Of a stretch of DNA of 64,000 bases, positions 31,866-42,126 are shown piece by piece. Where the stretch lies: contig JARKIF010000028.1 in assembly GCA_029378245.1 (NCBI GenBank), positions 1-64,000 on the forward strand, in the 5' to 3' direction. Position 1 is the stretch's first letter. The number at the start of each line of letters is the position of its first letter. The notes beneath the pieces were generated by a model. It was not told the origin of the DNA, did not search any database, and saw only the letters and a program-made list of their open reading frames with translations. Source of the stretch: Roridomyces roridus. Taxonomy: Eukaryota; Basidiomycota; Agaricomycetes; Agaricales; Mycenaceae. The position numbers were made by a program, and so were the translations under genes.

Positions 31866-34800
31866 CTCTCACATCACCTAGTCATCTTCTCCCATCCCTT
31901 CGCGCCATTCTCACCAATTCAAGTATTATCAAATTTGGAGTCGGAATCCGCCATACTTTGGAGATTCTCGCCAAAGTCTTCGACTTGACTTTACTGACAC
32001 AGCTTCTGTCTTCTCGGAATCCACCATTTTTTGAACTGGGTGCCTACGCCAAACTCAAAGGTGCCGTCACTGACCCTACTGCCTCTCTCCACACTCTTGC
32101 TGGAGTAGTCCTCAAGAAGGCCTTTTCTGAGGAGATTTATCCCCATCCGACAGCACCAGATGCACTCCCATACCTTTATCGCCATATTGATTGCCAATGG
32201 CAAATTGGTGCTGATCTCTTCTCTCGGGCATCAGTTGGGTTACCATTGTCTGCAGAGCAGGCTTCCTCACATGGCCAACCGGTCATGATGGTGCTCGGTT
32301 GCAAGCCTGTAGCTGAGGCCCTCATTGTCCGAGGACATCCTGGGCATATTGATGCTGTCATGGACTCAGACGGCCACACAAAGCAAATCAACGTCAGCAC
32401 AACTCGTTCCCTTGTGAAAATCACAAAAGTAAGTCTCTTCACTATCTTGGTTTCAACTTTGTTTGAATGTCAGGCAGGTCTTGGATGGTGGATCTATCCT
32501 CTCACTTCACAAGCAAACTGTCGAGTGGATCTTTCAAAATGGGGGTCGCGCTGTCGTTAGCACTTCTCAACTCCGCTCCCGCAACAATGTCTCCGCCTTC
32601 AGCAATTCTCCACTGGGCTATAATATGGGAACTCCTGCATCTCAACCTTGCTACGATGAAGATGCTGAATTCATTGTTGATCCTCAATTTTCTCAATGGG
32701 AGCCAACAGTTGTAGATGTTGATCTGGGTGCAGAATCTGATGATTCTGACTCGGACTCGGACACTGTAAGCACCTTGTATCCTGCTACTTCATTTATATT
32801 GAATCCCTCCTGCAGGCCAACAACATTTCTGAATATCCAGACATGGCTATGCAAATGTTTCAGTGGAATGTCAACGAGGTCTGAGTCTTGCAGACAGATT
32901 TCTTCAATGTTGTACATCAGCTGACGAGTTCCAGGATATGTCCGTGGCCGATATCTTCTCGGAGCTTGATCTCACAATCACCTCCGATACAACACGAAGA
33001 GGAACTATAGCACAGAGGGCAACCCACTACCCCTTAAGTATGTTACTATAGCTGACCCAAGTTGAACCAGAGCTCGGGTGCCTTTGATATTGCGTCTAAG
33101 CTAAGAGAAATGATACAACAAATCTCCGCGGAAGTCACAAGACTGCACTATAACCACAGGTCAAGCTTCGACCCAATGTCTAGGCAAGAAGGCGTACAAT
33201 GCAATGCTGCAAGGGCGGGATCTACAGGCCTTATATACTACTCCCTACTGATCTGATGATATAACTACTATTATGCGCCTGCCGTCCCTATTTCCGTACT
33301 TTCCCTATAACCCTAGGTGTCCTGTCACCTATATTACATCCCCTCGAACCGCTTCGCGTGGTTCTGCTGCTTATGTCGCTGCTTGGCCCGTCTGATCGGT
33401 GGTCATGCCGCCTTGGCATTCGAGCCGATTGGCCTGGTAATTTGATTCCGTCGTTTCATTACACTCTCTTGCTGAGCCAGCTCCCATTATGACTACAGCC
33501 CTCGACCCAGGTCCGTAAATAACCTCGGTCCGCCATCTTCGTCATCCAGAGCTTACTCCTGGCATATTCTGTCAGACGCGATCATCGCTCGGATCGTCTG
33601 CCGCGACTCCGCCGCTTTCCATGATCATGATCGTACTCGGATCAGTTCTCGATCATACTAGTGTGCCTGCGCGAGTTCGACTCGCCCACTTGTCATCTCT
33701 TTTCTGGGTGTCTCTTCAATACCGGAACGAATGGTAGTATTTCCTCCAACTCGCCTACACGAGCCACTCTGTTTGTATACATATATATAGACTTATACCG
33801 GTCCGCGAGGTACTCCGCGAACCTTGTCATGATAGTACTGCGCGTCCGCGCAACCTTCGTCTTTGCTCTATAGCTAGTCTAGCTCATTTCTGAATACACC
33901 TGGGCTTGGTATATCTCCTTGGGTATGGTATCTCCACAAGTAGTAGTCCCCGCGAACCGCCTATTGGAGTCACTACAACCGACCACTTGAACGAATAGGC
34001 AAGCGTAGTGTACTGACGACTTGTACTTGTCTCATTAATACACGAATAGCGACACGGAGCTCGGTCCTATCCCTTATTGTATATCACCTGACAGAGGCAT
34101 TGGTGTGCGCACCAAAACAGCTAAATAGCCAGATTTCACGCGTGCGAAATACGCAGTCGTATCACCGGATTGCAACATCGGAAACCATTGGCATCCTCCC
34201 AATTTCCCTCTCTCTGGCCCAGTCACTGTCCATGACCACACTTCCCCGCCTGGCAATAGCTGGACTTCCCCATCATCGTGATACACCTACTCACACACTC
34301 ACCCGTCTTTGCACCAAGCCGACTAACCGGTATCGATACCTGCAACTGCGCCAATTGACACTCACACCTGTTCTCCCGCTGCATACACACAAGGAGTATA
34401 TCACATTCAAGCAGTTGATCAACAATATCCACTTCCGGCGCAAGGGGACTCCACACTCGCCGAGTGAGCAGTGGAAGGATATCGACTTTGAAAAGATGGC
34501 CAAATCCTGGAACGAAATGACCAACTTGCAGTCCACCCAAATCATTGATTCCAACCAGCGGATGTACTACAAGTTACCACAGCAGTTGGAAGCACACCAC
34601 AAGAAGACCATAGCATGGTCCTTGGAACGCTCTACGTTGGCCGAGGGTCAAAACTTTGTAGCTCGACAACCACTGCTGGAGCTACTCACCTCAAAGAACA
34701 ATGTGGCGGTTGGGCCTGATGCTCTGCCTCTGCCTGAGCCCGATGGTGAAACTGACCTGGCCGTGAACGGTAAGCAAAATTTCAAGCTCTGTGATTTTTT

Positions 34801-35294
34801 ATTCTGAGAATGAAATAGGTACTCACGATCCCACTGCATTTGATGGTTTGGAACCCCTCACAGAAGGTGTACCTTCCGCCGTCTACGAACCTGACCAAAA
34901 TGAGCAGTCGGTTTCGACACCCACCAATTTTGTCCTTGTCGACGGGGCTCCTCCACCACCCCCACCGGAGCAACAAATGTTCCCAGCCACGGCATCACCA
35001 ATGGAGTCGAACGTTTCACGGCGGACATACTACCAGACAATATTGCCTGGCTCTCGTCAATTGCAACAGACAACATTCCCCAGTTCCCGGCCATTGCAGG
35101 TTCAGAAGCAATCAAAGCCAGATCGCTGTGCTGTCTGCATCAAAGCACTTTGCGAACGCCGATGGATCTGCCCCGGGAAAGGTAATCGTAAGTACTGTAA
35201 ATGCCAGCATCCTCCCCTCGGAGCGAATGAGAGGGTAAAATGGGAGGAGGAAACAGTTCTGCGGAAGATAGCGGCAAGAGACGCACAGTCATAG
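31866..35294 (+). pseudogene. 3'-5' exonuclease-like gene, broken (transposon-associated type)
   Basis: The left part (31866-32760) reads LPSLRAILTNSSIIKFGVGI, LEILAKVFDL, ELGAYAKLKG and SLHTLAGVVLKKAF. After RASVGLPLSAEQ comes an intron (about 32430-32477), then VLDGGSILSLHKQTVEWIFQ and an Asp/Ser-rich stretch. This resembles the C-terminal half of a WRN/DEDDy-type exonuclease plus the linker of a mushroom multicopy family. The N-terminal half with the first catalytic acids is absent. After about 1.1 kb without coding sense, a right part (34220-35294) reads FKQLINNIHFRRKGTP, FEKMAKSWNEMTN, YYKLPQQLEAHHKK and a Cys-rich C-x2-C...C-P-G-K-G...C-K-C-x-H-P-P segment. I infer they are two ends of one gene. 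It was truncated 5' close to paralogue B. Confidence 0.5.
33040..34090. other. non-coding insertion, possible solo LTR
   Basis: No open frame. Composition is unlike both sides, with a tatatatagactt TATA-like run near 33783 and several short hairpins (for example gaacc/ggttc near 33350). A TG...CA pair can be drawn (tgtta near 33039 to tatca near 34086), but I found no matching target duplication, so the LTR reading is a guess. Confidence 0.2.
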
Positions 35295-36595
35295 TCTGTA
35301 GATTTAGCTTTGAGATGGAATTCAATGATTATTTGATTTTGAGAAGTATGTATTGGGCAGAATTGGAAGAGGTCGGCAGGGGTTGGATGGAAGAACACGG
35401 GAGAGGGTGAGATGATCAGCCAGAGGAGCCGTGTGCAGATCCCCGCACGCGAATTCGCGCCGGGGGTGCTGGGCACGGCTTTGACCTGATTCACACACAC
35501 CTCCCACCGTGACAGCAACCGAGATGCGGAGATATATATATGGATGCCAGGCACCAAATGATGCCAACACGCATCAGCAACTTGACACCCTCTTTTCGGG
35601 GAGGCTCCAGAGCTTTTCTGGCCCTTTTTCCTCTTTTGCTTTTTTTACCACTTTTTGTTCAGCTTTTATGGAGTAGACTGTGGCTTTTGAAGCTTCAGGT
35701 CTTTTGAGAATCCTCTTTTCATTCTGGGTAAAAAGTGGTCAAAAAAGACACGGCTCAAGTTGTGTAAGGAATGCACTCCGGAATAGGGAATACGTGGGGG
35801 CGGTTCTGGGGACAGCCGCTGTGAACATAGAAGTACAGCAAGGCACAACGGCACAGGGGCAGACATGAGTGGCATTAATTCTGGGAAAGTAACGGAGAGG
35901 CCAAGCGCAATGAAGACAGAAAGACGCTCAAAGAGTGGCACGACTCGGGGATTGAATGGTTTTTACGGCTCGATACGGACACGTAACATACAGAGTAGAT
36001 ATACAAGCCATCTAGGCACATGAGCAGAGCCAAAGAGTGAGTAAAATGACCACTCACCCAGTCCCAATGCCGCACCGGACCTGGAATTAGTCCATAGTTT
36101 GTCCCGGACTGAAGCCGACACCGGTTGATGGCGTTCTGCGTGCTTCAGGCTATGGATGACAAGGTGGCACAGGGTGGCGCAAGGGTGGCGACAATCCGAT
36201 GATGATGGCGGCCACTCACCAACTCCCACAGTGTGTCGCCGTCCGTCCCAGCTCCAGTCACAGATGAGTATTGGCAACGATGCAGTTGCGGCGCAGTAGT
36301 TGGGTGCAATTGAAGCCTAGGCAGTTGGCGGATAACCCAGCTCGTTCCCCGAGTGTCGTCGAAGGTGAGGGGTGGCTCGCGATGGGTGTGGAAGAGAAGT
36401 CGAAGACGCCACGCGGTCATCGGTGATCGGCGTTCCAGCTTGCGGCCGCTGAACACGTGGTGGTGGTTGATGACTGAATTCGGACGGAAGACAACAAACG
36501 CCAACAACGCCCTCTTCTTTTCCCTCATCTCACCGACTCTCTGTCTCATCCTCTCGCTGGTTTCTGCTGTCTGATACTTCGTCCACTAGGGAACA

Positions 36596-37250
36596 ATGTT
36601 ACCCAGTGAGTATACCTAGCTGCTGCGGGCCGTCGGAGCCGTCCTAGTCTGACTCATTCCCTTATAGACTCCATCCTCTCAGCGCCGACTCGGTCCTGGA
36701 CTTGAAGTCTTGACGGGAGACCTTCAGCCAAGAGTGCGTTCCCTGACTCTTCCACACATCTCGCCCACTGATGATGCAGTCCCTCGTAGGGTGACTGACG
36801 TCGCGGACCGTGGCTGCGTCCGCTGCCACATATGTCGAGCTACAGTATGTCATCCATTTTCTCACATTATCCGCAGTCGTTGACCTCTGTCGGCCAGGCT
36901 TTCTCCCTCTCCTCAAATCCGCCTGCGTGGTACGCCAAACACTGTGAGTTGCCATGTTCCACCTGCGATCTTAACATCCTAATGTCCAGATAGGCTATCA
37001 ACCACCGACCCAGTCGGCTCCTTACGCACACCTATGACCCGAATTACTTCATCTTTGTCAGCCTGTGCCCAATTTTCAGGCGCCATCGATGTGCGCATTG
37101 TCGGCGCTGCCGCCGCTACCTGGGTACATGTTCAATGTGCCTACGTGTAATCCGAAGTCTAATTCTTGACCCAACAGTCTCAGTCTGGGCTCCGTGCTGT
37201 CGTTATTGCTTTGTTGCTAAGGGTACGTGCACTATCTTCTCTGCATAAGT
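36596..37250 (+). other. putative spliced transcript, coding status unclear
   Basis: Good intron signals are spaced through this part: gtgagtatacc...cccttatag (36606 on), gtgagttgcc...ctaatgtccag (near 36941) and gtacatgttc...cccaacag (near 37125). Between them runs a frame TPSSQRRLGPGLEVLTGD...RGCVRCHICRAT and, after a 32-nt gap flanked by gt and ag, SLTSVGQAFSLSSNPPAWYA and onward. It includes a CxxC pair but no family I know. The ATG at 36596 does not join it in frame. It may be a decayed gene captured by the surrounding inverted-repeat element. Confidence 0.25.
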
Positions 37251-37381
37251 AGATTTGTACATTCGATAGTGCTCAATGCAATATATATCTTCTACCTTCA
37301 TTTGTGTGAAATATGGGTGTTTCGGGGCAGCTTTTGGAAGTGCTTTTGGGGGCAACCAGGCCGCTTTTCTGAGGGTAAAAA

Positions 37382-37420
37382 GCACTTTTTTAAGCAAAGG
37401 GACCTAGCTTAAAAAAGTGC
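37382..37420. repeat. 14-bp hairpin
   Basis: gcacttttttaagc (37382-37395) and gcttaaaaaagtgc (37407-37420) are perfect complements around an 11-nt loop, inside the right end of the inverted-repeat element. No promoter or gene adjoins it. Confidence 0.8.
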
Positions 37421-37922
37421 CGGACACTTTTTCCTCTTTTCCACTTTTGACGCTTTTCTGGGTCCAAAAAAGACACAAAAGAGGAAAAAGCCCAAGGTGT
37501 CAAGTTGCTGATGCGATTGAGATTGTAGATAGTGTTTTATCTTGAATTCTCATTGGCTCCTTAGTCTCAATGAGGAGCTTCCTCCGAAAGAGCATGGAAC
37601 TCGGCCGTCACGGAACATCAATGGCGTCGCTAGGGATTCAAGTTACGAAATATATTCATATGGTCTCCACGCTGTCCCGGAGCTTCCAGATAAATCCATG
37701 AGAAATTGGACAGAGGTACAAGAGGTATATTACAGTTCTCTCCTCTTTTTTCCCTTTTCCGCTTCTTTTTGCAACTTGAATTCTCCGCCGTCTCTCCTGA
37801 CATGGGCCATGGGCCGAATTCAATAGTAACACGGGTTCATGTGGTCGAACTTCACGATCCTCAAGGTATGTACGAAAGAAAGATTGTCCAAGTCTGACAC
37901 CTTCACATGCGCAGAGAACTAA

Positions 37923-38776
37923 TTACATACTAATACTATACCCCGGTGGAGGTTCATCAGACAAGCCCAAAGCCCACGATGACTCCATCTGCCTCTCCAG
38001 AGTCTCAATCCGCGCCGTCAGCGCCGTATTCTTGTCCCTGGCCAGCCGCAAGAGTTCCGCGAGATTGAACTCTCCCGAGTCCGCACCGGGTTGTGCAGTA
38101 GAACCCAAAATCGAGGCTAGACTTTGTCTCGATATCGATGTGGACGAATCCGTGGTGAGCTCATCGACGTCCACCATCTGTCCTTGAATTCTACGGAGCT
38201 CTTCTTCTAGGAACTGCCGTCGAGCTGCTGCGTCGCTCGCGACGCTGTTGTACCGAGTTGCGGGTTGGGATTCAAACTCGGGCTCGGGCTCTTCTTCTGA
38301 ACGTCTCAGAGTACCCTCCCCCGACTGGGCGACCTGGGCCGGCTCAGGCTCCGGAAATGGCATCTTCTCACGCAGTGGTTCCGCCGGAAGGACAACAACC
38401 GTAAGTGTATGCCCCTCCCGCGTCATTTCGTGGATATCCACGATCTGCTCCTGCGTTCAAAAGTCAGTTCACAGTCAGCACAGCATGCAGCACGACGCAC
38501 CGGCTGGGTCTCCATCATGATGGGACCCGGAATTGGCGTATCTTCCTCCCCGATACCCAACTCGGAACCATTCACCGAGCTCAACAAATCCCAATTATCC
38601 TCCCGAGCCGTCCTGCGGCGCGATTGTGCCATTAGTCTGCGGATCTTAGGCCAACATGCGAGGAGTAGGCAGAGTGGGAGAAGGACAGAGGGGATGATGA
38701 TGGAGAGTAACTTGGATGCTGAGGAGCCTTCTTCTAGCCTGCGTTGAAGTTGGCCACGGTGAGGGGGCGGGGGCAT
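37923..38776 (-). CDS. TM / coiled-coil / PPxY membrane protein, paralogue C
   Basis: Exons 38501-38776 (ATG at 38776) and 37923-38450, intron 50 nt, 267 residues. The short N-terminus MPPPPHRGQLQRRLEEG leads to the helix LLSIIIPSVLLPLCLLLACW, basic RRRTAR, the junction block EQIVDIHEMTREGHTLTVVV and an acidic repeat RRSEEEPEPEFES. A coiled coil (RRQFLEEELRRIQGQMVDVD; NLAELLRLARDKNTALTARI) precedes the end SSWALGLSDEPPPGYSISM. Closest to paralogue D. The junction block, the second coil and the PPxY tail are the best-conserved parts across the set. 37516-37922 has no gene. Confidence 0.78.
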
Positions 38777-39158
38777 TGTAAGTTATAGCGGCTAGGGCAG
38801 CATGCTAATTAGTGACTCTCACGTAGACCGCAAGACACAGTGGGAGTGCTCACGACGACACGACGGCAAGTGGAAGGAAGGGAAAGACGGGGGGTTGGGA
38901 GACTACACTATTGAGACGTGGCAAGGCAACGAGGCTATATAGGTGCGATTCCTTTTGGGCGCTGCAATCAGTGGGATGCTCAAATTCATTGAACGCGACT
39001 CGGATGCACTCCCGCGCTGTGCGATTGATGATTGGCGCTTCATCGTCGCAAGTGCGGCCGTGTGTGGGCTATATCAAATTCTGCCAGTGAGTACTTACTT
39101 CGAGCTCCTTCGCACTGCGTTTTTCTCCACACTAAAAGTTTCCACGAGTGAACTTCAA

Positions 39159-39989
39159 CTAATTGCTATACCCAGGTGGAGGCTCATCAGACAACCCCAA
39201 AGCCCACGCCGATCGCATCTGCATCTCCAATGCCTCAATCCTCTCCGTCAGTGCGGTGTTCTTCTCCCTTGCCAACTGCAAGAGTTCTGCCATGTTGAAC
39301 TCCTCGTCGGCACCGCTATTCTGGCGAGTGGGACTGCCTAGGATTGTAGCTAGACTTTGTCGTGACGACGTTGGCGAACGCTCGGTGAGGTTGTCGACAT
39401 CCACCATCTGCTCCTGCGCTCTCCGGAGCTCGTCTTCGAGGAACTGACGCCGTGATTCTGCGACTGCTGTTGGTGGCGGTTCAGAAAGTCTACGTTTGGA
39501 CGCTTCCTCAATGGCGTCGGGATGGACTTTTGACGACGGCGACGGCGAAGGGGACAGCTCCGGATGCTTCTCGCGAGGGAAGGAACTGGACAGATCCAAA
39601 TCCGCTGGAAGGACGGCGACTGTGAGGGTAAGTCCCTCCCTCGTCATTCCATGAATATCGACAATTTGCTCCTAGAATGAACCCAGTTCGTTAGTGCGAA
39701 TGCATGAAATAGGCCTACGGCGACGCACCTCGGAGAATTCAGAGTCCACCCCGCCGACCTCCGACCTCCCCATGGGACCCGAGTTCGATATCAGTCCCCC
39801 ATTGCCATCCGCCGAGCTTGGTTTTGAACTCCGCCGCACGCGCCTCATGAGTTTATGACAAAGTCCGCATCGCAGAGCGAGGAAGAACGAGATGCCGAGG
39901 AGGATTGAAGGGACGATTATATTCGCCAGCGCGATTCCTGACTGGCCCGCCCTGCGGGTCAGTGGGTATGGTAAAGGCATTGGTGCCAT
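39159..39989 (-). CDS. TM / coiled-coil / PPxY membrane protein, paralogue D
   Basis: Exons 39729-39989 (ATG at 39989) and 39159-39671, intron 57 nt, 257 residues. N-terminus MAPMPLPYPLTRRAGQ, membrane helix ANIIVPSILLGISFFLAL, basic RRVRRSSK, then the junction block EQIVDIHGMTREGLTLTVAV. A Ser/Pro-rich stretch, a coiled coil (RRQFLEDELRRAQEQMVDVD; NMAELLQLAREKNTALTERI) and the tail SAWALGLSDEPPPGYSN complete it. Head-to-tail with C (about 380 bp between D's stop and C's ATG), which points to tandem duplication. Location is probably a cellular membrane with the long acidic tail in the cytosol, from the positive charges after the helix. Confidence 0.78.
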
Positions 39990-40763
39990 TGAAGCTGGAA
40001 GCGCGCGTGCATCAATGCGTGGACCGTCGACCCGGGGAGCGAATATTAATGCTCACAAGAATAAGATTAAGGGTGGAGAAGGAGGGGAAGGGTGGTGGGT
40101 GGGATTGCAAATCCGAGGGAGCTGTGAGAAGTGGGGGCATGAGTATATGTGCCGAATCAATCTCCACTATCCCGCTTCCGTCGATGTTACGGCGCCCCAT
40201 CGTTGCGAGGCACAATGCCGAACTTGAGTGATTGGACGGGGGGATCTGTTCAATTTGCCTGTATTGCTTACGCCGCACGCGTGCCCCAGCTCCTAGGATT
40301 CTAAAATGCAGGACCTCGAGCTTGTCGTGCATCGAGTACTGGGATTCCCGGCGTGAAAAGTAGTCGGGTGCGTTAGTTTTGGATCGCCGACTCGGAATCA
40401 ACTACTCCCGCCGGCGTGTCGATCGAAGCGATGATATCAAGTCGGTTGCCAAAGTCAAGCCTTCGAGCGCTGTCGTCGACGTGGAAGACCGTGTCAGTGA
40501 GAATTCCGTATGCAGTGTAGTCCATCGACCCTTTACGTTGAACATGTAGCGCTGACCACACGGTACACTCGGCGAGCGAGAACGTGCGCTTGGGATGCCC
40601 CAGCTATCATCAGGCGTTCAACAATTCGTATATGACTGCTGTTGAGAATAAAAAAGCAGTACGCAGTGAGTTGCGATAACGTACCGCCAAAATGGGCAAC
40701 TGGAACATGTTGCATATGACGATTCCGTCGGCTATGAGGTCCAGCGGGGATGGTGGTTCCTCA
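39990..40763. other. intergenic; minus-strand exon-like fragment only
   Basis: No confident gene. A minus-strand frame at 40373-40561 (MDYTAYGILTDTVFHVDDSA, RLDFGNRLDIIASIDTP) looks protein-like. Another frame at 40610-40852 (LIADGIVICNMFQLPILA) overlaps the tRNA and may be chance. They do not connect through clear splice sites. Confidence 0.25.
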
Positions 40764-40867
40764 GGCGCGATGGCCGAGTGGTTAAGGCGACAGATTAGAA
40801 TACTTAAAGATTGAGATCCTTTATCTGTTTCGGTTTCCGAGCGCAGGTTCAAGTCCTGCTCGCGTCG
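40764..40867 (+). tRNA. tRNA-Ser(AGA) with a 22-nt intron
   Basis: The acceptor stem ggcgcga pairs with tcgcgtc (one G-T wobble). The D-arm is tggccgagtggttaaggcg. The anticodon stem acaga/tctgt carries loop tt-AGA-a. An intron at 40801-40822 sits one base after the anticodon. The long variable arm tcgg-ttt-ccga marks a class II tRNA, and the T-arm is gcagg-ttcaagt-cctgc. Discriminator G73, followed by a T-run (cttttg) that can stop RNA polymerase III. The box A- and box B-like sequences are intact. Confidence 0.95.
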
Positions 40868-41416
40868 TTCTTTTGCTCCGTGGTCTGCCGTTTGCCCCGC
40901 GGAATCTCCTGGACTCTAACTTCTCCTCTCTTCCCACACACTGCGTATCCAGTCAAGCAAAGACTTGCAACTTCAACCTTCTCACTGATGTATTGCTCCG
41001 AGAGTTGGGAGAGCTCCATGATGCATGATGGCCGCTGCCAGCAGGTGGCGGTGCCGCAGCTCTTGACCACCAACCACCACCATCGATTGACCATCGTCCA
41101 CGCCTTGAATTCTCGGCGATGACTCTCGAATGACGCCAAAAACTCAGGCTCGAAGTGTGATATGTACTTACAACGACTGGCCAGTTGGGACTTCGGCAGC
41201 ATTCGGTTTAAATTTGCTCTCACCCTGTGCTCTCTCACGCCGTTTTCACGAGTCACCTTCTCGGCGAGTCACCACACATTGAAACTCGACGTGGCTTTTG
41301 TCTAACATCTATCTGGGCTGAGATGCTGACACACTCTATTGTGCATCTGCAATTGTTCCCGCAGAAGCACATGGTGGTCAATCTTCTAATTGTTTCAACT
41401 GCAATTGTGTTGTGCG

Positions 41417-41423
41417 TATAAAG
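41417..41423 (+). promoter_or_regulatory. TATA box
   Basis: TATAAAG lies 51 bp before the ATG of the disordered-protein gene, with typical spacing and a pyrimidine-rich leader. Confidence 0.45.
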
Positions 41424-41467
41424 TCCTCTCCGCAAAGCCCTCCTGCAGTCAAATCCACTGCAGAATC

Positions 41468-42016
41468 ATGAGCTCTCATCGCAACCCATCCAGGCCCCGC
41501 TCGCCGGCCGAGCGCCGCACACCCACCTCTCCTGCAACTCCCAGCCGCCACGGTGGCAGTTCTACCCCTGCCTGGATGAAGGACCGCATCCCATCTGCCG
41601 AGTTATCACCCTACATCCCATTCCCAGACACACTGAGCACCAATTTCCACGCGCATCCGGACTGCATCATCGTACCTGAACAAGCTCAATTGCTGAACGT
41701 CGTGCCTCCCTCTCCAGCGAGTCCTGGCCATGGGGGAGGGAGCTCACGCGACAGAAGCTCGAGACACCCGCACGGACTCAACGTCGTCCCCGATCCCCAA
41801 CCGGTGGCACTGCTCACTGCTCACTCGCCACCTCCCCCGCCTGCCCCTGGAGTTCGTAGGCAGGATTACGCGTATGGAGCGGCGCCGGGCACGCCTAGAC
41901 CCGCACCGGACTCATACGCCCAGTCGGATCCGGCTTTGTCCAGGGGGATTCCTGGTGCGCTTGGGATGCAGGCGTTCCCGACCCGCGCTGATGGGCCGTG
42001 GAGGCATGGTGCTTAG
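41468..42016 (+). CDS. Pro/Ser-rich disordered protein
   Basis: A single exon of 182 residues. Starts MSSHRNPSRPRSPAERRTPT and is rich in Pro, Ser, Arg and His throughout, without hydrophobic core, membrane segment or signal peptide. The only ordered-looking stretch is about residues 35-80 (AWMKDRIPSAELSPYIPFPD, HPDCIIVPEQAQLLNVVPPS). LLNVVPPSP recurs in part as LNVVPDPQP. I do not recognise it. Unlike random frames it has a TATA box and a leader at the right distance, and its codons avoid A/T at third positions. Nuclear or regulatory roles are possible, but nothing in the sequence shows one. 40868-41416 shows no gene. Confidence 0.55.
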   Translation: MSSHRNPSRPRSPAERRTPTSPATPSRHGGSSTPAWMKDRIPSAELSPYIPFPDTLSTNFHAHPDCIIVPEQAQLLNVVPPSPASPGHGGGSSRDRSSRHPHGLNVVPDPQPVALLTAHSPPPPPAPGVRRQDYAYGAAPGTPRPAPDSYAQSDPALSRGIPGALGMQAFPTRADGPWRHGA

Positions 42017-42126
42017 GTCTTGGTTTATTTATGAGGGACATGGGTTAAAATGATGTATAATTCACGACAAGTAACGTATGAATTCATAGGATCGCCTCGG
42101 GCTATCTCGACTATCCGATTTGAGCT

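Larger units (their letters stand above)
35570..37515. mobile_element. ~1.95 kb element bounded by 20-bp perfect inverted repeats
   Basis: CGCATCAGCAACTTGACACC at 35570-35589 is exactly the reverse complement of 37496-37515. Similarity continues inward as ...tttttcctcttttg on both sides, so the ends are long imperfect inverted repeats rich in 'cttttt'. No target-site duplication was recognised. The interior holds the putative spliced segment at 36596-37250 but no transposase motif. A DNA transposon derivative is likely; the superfamily is unknown. Confidence 0.6.

Noticed and set aside
33040..34090. Solo LTR with TG...CA ends
   Set aside because: Ends can be drawn, but no target duplication was found, so it is listed only as a low-confidence region.
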